NCBI RefSeq assembly: GCF_007197555.1
Contig: NZ_CP041614.1
Location: forward strand, 4,022,001-4,086,000
Reading direction: 5' to 3'
Origin: Shewanella psychropiezotolerans
GTDB taxonomy: Bacteria > Pseudomonadota > Gammaproteobacteria > Enterobacterales > Shewanellaceae
Length of the DNA: 64,000 nt
Made by a program: the position numbers and the translations under genes. Positions 59,584 to 64,000 of this stretch are shown one piece after another. Under the pieces are notes generated by a model, which saw only the letters and a list, made by a program, of their open reading frames with translations, ran no database searches and was not told the DNA's origin. Position 1 is the stretch's first letter. The number at the start of each line of letters is the position of its first letter.

Positions 59584-59973
59584 ATGAGTAGTGACAGGAT
59601 GTTACAAATGGAAACCATAATAAAAAAGCTTGAGCAGTATCAAGAGAAAAATGGCTTTGACCATACGAATTACTCTACGAGGAAAGACAGCAGTGGTGAC
59701 ATTCGAGAAATAACCTTCAAACTCTCTGGCTGGCTTGGTCAAGTTCGTATCACTAAAGATATCGCCTCCAAACATCCGGTATTTAAGGATGGGTCGAAAA
59801 TTAACTTATTGATGCTTGCTTACTTTGGCACTATGTTGGGCTATTACCTGCAGCAAAAACAGACATCATCACTCATGTTCTCCCTGGTGATTGGCAGCTA
59901 TATAGTCTATTTTGCTGTAATGATACTAAGAGAGATAAAAATAACAGACCTCAAACGTTTTTTATTTGAGTAG
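59584..59973 (+). CDS. Small two-helix membrane protein of unknown function
   Basis: 129 residues. The N-terminal half is soluble and charged (KKLEQYQEKNGFDHTNY), and two membrane helices span about 75-93 and 97-116. I do not recognise a family. The start could be ATG 59584 or ATG 59608; GGATGAG lies just upstream of the first. Confidence 0.55.
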   Translation: MSSDRMLQMETIIKKLEQYQEKNGFDHTNYSTRKDSSGDIREITFKLSGWLGQVRITKDIASKHPVFKDGSKINLLMLAYFGTMLGYYLQQKQTSSLMFSLVIGSYIVYFAVMILREIKITDLKRFLFE

Positions 59974-60328
59974 CTCAAGCCTCTTGGCTGTCATCTGATT
60001 ATTTAATCGATACCTTTTTCCAACTTGCCTAAGAGTTGGCGCACTTTGACTAGCAGCAAATAGCTAGCTGCAACTCACTTCACAGCGTCATCTAAGGCTA
60101 ACTCTTCATCAAGACCTAATGCACCCACTCAATGAGGAAGCAGGGAACCGCTTGATGGTGTTAAAAATCACCTTAGATGCAATAGATATTACCGACTTCA
60201 GCCTTATTTCATGTACATCATCTATGCTTTATTCCAGCTAGGCCAAGCCGCCAATGCTACTTGTTTAACCCGCCGCTCGTGTTACACTCGGGCTCTCATT
60301 TTTGAATAGCCATTTTGATAATATTCCT
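59974..60328. other. Gene-free region upstream of yciB
   Basis: 355 bp. Contains several short inverted repeats: CCAACT...AGTTGG (60020-60039), GCAGC...GCTGC (60053-60071) and GGTG-TTAAAAAT-CACC near 60158-60173. May be a structured repeat element, but no known family is recognised. Confidence 0.4.
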
Positions 60329-60880
60329 ATGAAACAACTGCTCGATTTTCTGCCTCTAGTCATCTTTTTTGCTGTCTATAAGTTCTTCGATATCTATGTA
60401 GCCAGTGGTGCCTTGATCGCCGCAACAGCGCTACAATTGATAGTCACTTATGCCCTCTACAAGAAGATAGAGAAAATGCATCTGGTCACCTTCGTGATGG
60501 TCACCTTTTTCGGTACCCTCACCTTAGTGTTTCATGATGACACTTTCATCAAATGGAAAGTAACCGTCGTTTACGCACTATTTGCTATCGCTCTCGCAGT
60601 CAGCCAGTTCATCAACAAACCGATCCTAAAGAGCATGCTAGGCAAAGAATTAATCGTCGAAGACAGAATTTGGGCCCATGTCACTTGGTATTGGGTCACC
60701 TTCTTCATCGCCTGCGGCCTTATCAATATTTATGTGGCCTTCAGTTTGTCTCAGGAGACTTGGGTTAATTTCAAGGTATTTGGCTTAACCGCGCTTACCC
60801 TATTGAACACCGTAATTACCGTATTTTATCTATTCAAACACATGCCTGAAGAGCATAAGAAAGAGTTAACTAAGAAGTAG
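60329..60880 (+). CDS. yciB: YciB/IspZ inner-membrane septation protein
   Basis: Polytopic inner-membrane protein linked to septation and envelope integrity. I start at ATG 60329 ([18 protein letters not shown]), as in E. coli YciB, rather than at TTG-like 60302. It tracks the E. coli protein at [19 protein letters not shown] and [13 protein letters not shown]. 183 residues. Followed by yciI. Confidence 0.94.
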   Translation: MKQLLDFLPLVIFFAVYKFFDIYVASGALIAATALQLIVTYALYKKIEKMHLVTFVMVTFFGTLTLVFHDDTFIKWKVTVVYALFAIALAVSQFINKPILKSMLGKELIVEDRIWAHVTWYWVTFFIACGLINIYVAFSLSQETWVNFKVFGLTALTLLNTVITVFYLFKHMPEEHKKELTKK

Positions 60881-60952
60881 TCCGGCACTGATAATGAGTC
60901 ACAAGACATCAGGTCTGGGCGCTTAGCTAGCCTAATAAAAGGAACTAAAACC

Positions 60953-61251
60953 ATGTGGTATATGATCTCATCACAAGATGTTGAAAACAGTTTAGAGAAA
61001 CGCCTTGCCGCTCGCCCAGAACATCTGGCACGCCTACAACAATTGGCCGATGAAGGTCGTCTGCTAGTGGCTGGTCCTCATCCAGCTATCGACAACGAAA
61101 ATCCGGGGAAGCGGGCTTTACCGGTTCACTGGTGGTTGCCGATTTCCCATCGTTAGAAGATGCTCAAGCCTGGGCCGATGTGGATCCTTATATTGCCGCC
61201 GGCGTATATGACAAGGTGATCGTTAAGCCATTTAAGCGCGTACTGCCATAA
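60953..61251 (+). pseudogene. yciI: YciI-like protein, frameshifted at a G tract
   Basis: YciI-family ferredoxin-like protein, about 98 residues if intact. ATG 60953 starts [18 protein letters not shown] and [19 protein letters not shown]; the conserved His-Asp region [12 protein letters not shown] is present. At the run of four G (61105-61108) the frame breaks. A fifth G restores [20 protein letters not shown] and [18 protein letters not shown] to the stop at 61251. One-base sequence error or recent inactivation. Confidence 0.8.
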
Positions 61252-61279
61252 CATACGTTTAGTAAAGGACTCTGAATAG

Positions 61280-62086
61280 ATGAAAATAGTTTCTTTCAAT
61301 ATCAATGGTATTCGTGCCAGACTGCATCAACTTCAGGCGTTAATAGACGCCCACCAGCCTGATATCATAGGTCTGCAGGAGACCAAGGCACACGATGATG
61401 TGTTTCCGGCTGCCGATGTCGAAGCCATGGGTTACAAGGTACATTACCACGGTGGCAAGGCCCATTACGGCGTTGCCATGTTATCTAAGCTCGAACCTGT
61501 CAAGGTGCAGAAAGGCTTCCCAACGGATAGCGAAGATGCTCAGCGCCGTATGATCATGGCAAGCTTCACCCAAGAAAATGGCCGTCCGTTGACTGTGCTC
61601 AATGGCTACTTTCCTCAGGGTGACAACATCAGCCACGAGACTAAGTATCCGGCCAAGCGTCAGTTCTATAAAGACCTGATGACTTACCTGAACGAGCACC
61701 ACACGCCAGATGAAGATATCGCAATTATAGGTGACATCAACATCTCACCAGTGGATCTTGACATAGGCATAGGCGAGCCAAACGCTAAACGTTGGCTAAG
61801 AACCGGTAAGTGTAGCTTCCAGCCTGAAGAACGTGAATGGCTGAAGACTCTGATGGATTGGGGATTACTCGATACCTTCCGCGAGCTTCACTCGGATCGC
61901 ACTGAGCGTTACTCCTGGTTCGATTACCGTAGCAAGGGTTTTTTGGATAACCGTGGCCTGCGCATCGATGTGGTACTGGCGACTAAGTCACTCAATGAAC
62001 GTCTGGTCGAATCAGATGTGGATTACGATCTTCGCGCTATAGAGAAACCATCGGATCACGCCCCGATCTGGAGTTCGTTTAGCTAA
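61280..62086 (+). CDS. xthA: Exodeoxyribonuclease III
   Basis: AP endonuclease / 3'-5' exonuclease. 268 residues; [24 protein letters not shown] (metal Glu), NGYFPQGDN, and [31 protein letters not shown] motifs are all present. Strong terminator follows. Confidence 0.95.
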   Translation: MKIVSFNINGIRARLHQLQALIDAHQPDIIGLQETKAHDDVFPAADVEAMGYKVHYHGGKAHYGVAMLSKLEPVKVQKGFPTDSEDAQRRMIMASFTQENGRPLTVLNGYFPQGDNISHETKYPAKRQFYKDLMTYLNEHHTPDEDIAIIGDINISPVDLDIGIGEPNAKRWLRTGKCSFQPEEREWLKTLMDWGLLDTFRELHSDRTERYSWFDYRSKGFLDNRGLRIDVVLATKSLNERLVESDVDYDLRAIEKPSDHAPIWSSFS

Positions 62087-62427
62087 CTCTATCGGTAGCT
62101 CTGGACGAGCCGACTTATAAAATTTAAAGGCCCATTGCTAGTCTACGCTGCAATGGGCTTTTTGTTCCCTCATAACCCGCACTTGATATCTCACCATTCG
62201 CCATTAACAATTGAACAGTAATAGAGTTTTTGCTCAGCAATAGCTGAGTTTGCAACCTAGGGATACTAGTTTGTCATCTTTAGTCACTATCGTTCACTTA
62301 TCATTCTCTAAAAAGTAAGTAATAGTCGAGAGGCAGCGGCTAAATAATCGCTAATAAAAACTAAAATACGCGAAGTGTTAACTAGTCTCACTAGAAAACA
62401 GGAACGCGAACAAGCATTGAGGCAAGT
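62087..62427. other. Intergenic region between xthA and the fadD-like gene
   Basis: 341 bp. The xthA terminator is at 62126-62164, and a hairpin CTCAGC-AATA-GCTGAG lies near 62233-62248. No FadR or PsrA operator is evident. Confidence 0.5.
62126..62164 (+). terminator. Terminator of xthA
   Basis: GCCCATTGC (62130-62138) pairs with GCAATGGGC (62150-62158), then TTTTT. Confidence 0.85.
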
Positions 62428-64000
62428 ATGGAAGCATCGTTTTGGAATGGTAAACGCGCCCCGGGGATCTCTGATTCCATAGACTTAGAACAATACGGCT
62501 CGGCTATTGAAGCCATCGAAGAAGCCTTTACCAAATACGCAGATAATCCGGCATTTACCAGTTTGGGGCACACTCTCAGTTATCAAGAGATTAACCATTA
62601 CAGCGCCGCGTTTGCCCATTACCTGCAAAACCAAACATCACTCGTCCCGGGTGATGCTATCGCCATTCAGATGCTCAATACCCTGCAATACCCCATCGCC
62701 GTGTTTGGTGCATTACGGGCGGGACTGCGTATCGTCAATACCAATCCCTTGTATACCGAACCTGAGATGATTCATCAGTTTAATGATTCAGGCGCAAAAG
62801 CCCTTCTGTGTATGGATATCTTCGCCAAGTCGGTTGAGAACATTCAGACAGAAACGAGTCTCGAATTGATCATCACCACCAGCCTTGCCGATATGCTGCC
62901 CCCAGTGAAACGCGTATTGATCAACTCCACCGTCAAACACATCAAGAAGATGGTCCCCAATTACCACCTTCCTCAGGCAGTATCATTCAGGAAAGTCCTG
63001 AAACAGCATTTAGGCAAGGGATTTACCCCTGCCCATCTCGATAAACCAGACGACACCATAGTCCTACAGTACACAGGAGGCACTACAGGTGTCGCCAAGA
63101 GCGCCGAGCTCACTAATACCAACATCATCGCAAATATGCTCCAAGCCGGCGTAGTGACACATCAGCATGATGAACACGGCGCGCCTATGCTGGATGATGG
63201 ACAAGCGATCATGGTCGCTCCTTTGCCCCTGTACCATATCTACTCTTTTACTGTGCATCTAATGGCATTTTTCAGACTGGGTCAGCACAGCATACTTATC
63301 GCTAACCCAAGAGATACCGAAACCTTCATCAAGGCGATGAAACCTTTTAAAATAAATGGCCTGATGGGGCTGAACACCCTTTTCGTTTCCTTGATGGAAA
63401 GTCCGAGTTTCAAACAAATCGATTTTAGTGAAATGAAATTCACCCTGTCCGGTGGCACAGCGCTGATGGACGATACCGCCAAGCGCTGGAAAGCGCTCAC
63501 CGGCGTTGGTATCTCCGAGGCTTATGGCCTGACCGAATGTTCACCCGCCGTATGTATGAATCCAATTAATGGTTTAGAGCGATTAGGCACCGTGGGTCAA
63601 GCGCTGCAACACACGGCGCTCAAGTGTATTAATGCTCTCGGCGAAGAAGTACCTATTGGCGAGCGCGGTGAGCTCTGCGTCAAAGGTCCTCAGGTGATGA
63701 AAGGCTACTGGAATCGCCCTAAGGCCACCCGAGAGTCATTCACTCAAGACGGGCAATGGCTGCTCACCGGTGATATCGCCATTATCGATGAAGATGGTTT
63801 CGTCAGCATAGTCGACCGGGTCAAAGACATGATCATAGTTTCTGGCTTTAACGTCTTTCCCAATGAGATAGAAGGCGTGGTAGCGACTCACCCTGATGTG
63901 GTTAACTGCGCCGCTATCGGTGTTGAAGATACTAAAACCGGTGAGGCGGTTAAGCTCTATGTTGTCATACAAGACAATGCCTCACTGACAGGAGAAGAGA
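62428..64000 (+). CDS. Long-chain acyl-CoA synthetase, FadD-like (partial)
   Basis: AMP-forming acyl-CoA ligase; 524 residues visible, running off the right edge. ATG 62428 has GAGG at about 62419-62422. The N-terminus aligns with FadD (FGALRAG, NPLYTE, YTGGTTGVAK, LPLYHI, GTALMDDTAKRW, GYGLTE as AYGLTECSP, ELCVKGPQVM). The P-loop-like motif reads TGGTTGVAKS, with Ser where Gly is usual. Downstream ADP-forming signature SGFNVFPNEIE and VDRVKDM are present. Not the longest FadD subtype; paralogue identity uncertain. Confidence 0.85.
   Translation, partial: MEASFWNGKRAPGISDSIDLEQYGSAIEAIEEAFTKYADNPAFTSLGHTLSYQEINHYSAAFAHYLQNQTSLVPGDAIAIQMLNTLQYPIAVFGALRAGLRIVNTNPLYTEPEMIHQFNDSGAKALLCMDIFAKSVENIQTETSLELIITTSLADMLPPVKRVLINSTVKHIKKMVPNYHLPQAVSFRKVLKQHLGKGFTPAHLDKPDDTIVLQYTGGTTGVAKSAELTNTNIIANMLQAGVVTHQHDEHGAPMLDDGQAIMVAPLPLYHIYSFTVHLMAFFRLGQHSILIANPRDTETFIKAMKPFKINGLMGLNTLFVSLMESPSFKQIDFSEMKFTLSGGTALMDDTAKRWKALTGVGISEAYGLTECSPAVCMNPINGLERLGTVGQALQHTALKCINALGEEVPIGERGELCVKGPQVMKGYWNRPKATRESFTQDGQWLLTGDIAIIDEDGFVSIVDRVKDMIIVSGFNVFPNEIEGVVATHPDVVNCAAIGVEDTKTGEAVKLYVVIQDNASLTGEE

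Overview
The window looks like chromosomal DNA of a Shewanella-type gammaproteobacterium. This rests on recognised gene families and gene order: lolC/lolD next to mfd and csiV, ycfP-nagZ, cysB near topA, ybaN-apt-dnaX-ybaB-recR-htpG-cnoX-adk-hemH-gsk, sohB-yciK, rnm-yciO-scpA-scpB-rluB facing a trpL-E-G-D-CF-B-A operon, then yciB-yciI-xthA. The blocks resemble those of Escherichia coli but are arranged as in Shewanella. Genus is an inference. I saw no rRNA, tRNA, CRISPR array, prophage or transposase gene.

Layout. 1-7.3 kb: lipoprotein export (lolCD), a PilZ-like protein, mfd, csiV, acylphosphatase. 7.3-7.7 kb: a gene-free stretch with a 42-bp CRP-like palindrome and two minus-strand terminators that may bound a small RNA. 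7.7-18 kb: ycfP, nagZ, sdaA, cysB, an unknown membrane-anchored protein, topA, astB. 18-20.5 kb: a large Ig-like lipoprotein gene whose signal peptide is out of frame at a G tract. 20.6-34 kb: a DAACS transporter, gsk, hemH, adk, cnoX, htpG with a textbook sigma-32 promoter, recR, ybaB, dnaX with a programmed frameshift site, apt, ybaN.

34-36.7 kb is the most distinctive locus: hvfA-hvfB-hvfC. It encodes a secreted precursor with twelve EGKCG motifs, a DUF692/MNIO iron oxygenase and a DUF2063 partner. This is a RiPP pathway of the HvfABC/bufferin class, linked to copper binding. A hairpin lies between precursor and enzyme genes, and a 39-residue membrane peptide gene lies downstream.

37-48.9 kb: a frameshifted dusC, a DksA-like zinc-finger protein, sohB, a VolA/Pla-1-type lipase, yciK, a BNR-repeat protein, a repeat array, rluB, scpB, scpA, yciO, rnm. 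49-56.3 kb: the attenuated trp operon. 56.3-64 kb: a frameshifted DUF3592 gene, a MITE-like element abutting the stop codon of an S9 peptidase, yciB, a frameshifted yciI, xthA and a partial fadD-like gene running off the end.

Four genes (lipoprotein, dusC, DUF3592, yciI) are each broken by one missing base in a homopolymer on the coding strand. Together this suggests homopolymer under-calling in the sequence, or a lineage-wide slippage bias, rather than four independent pseudogenes.
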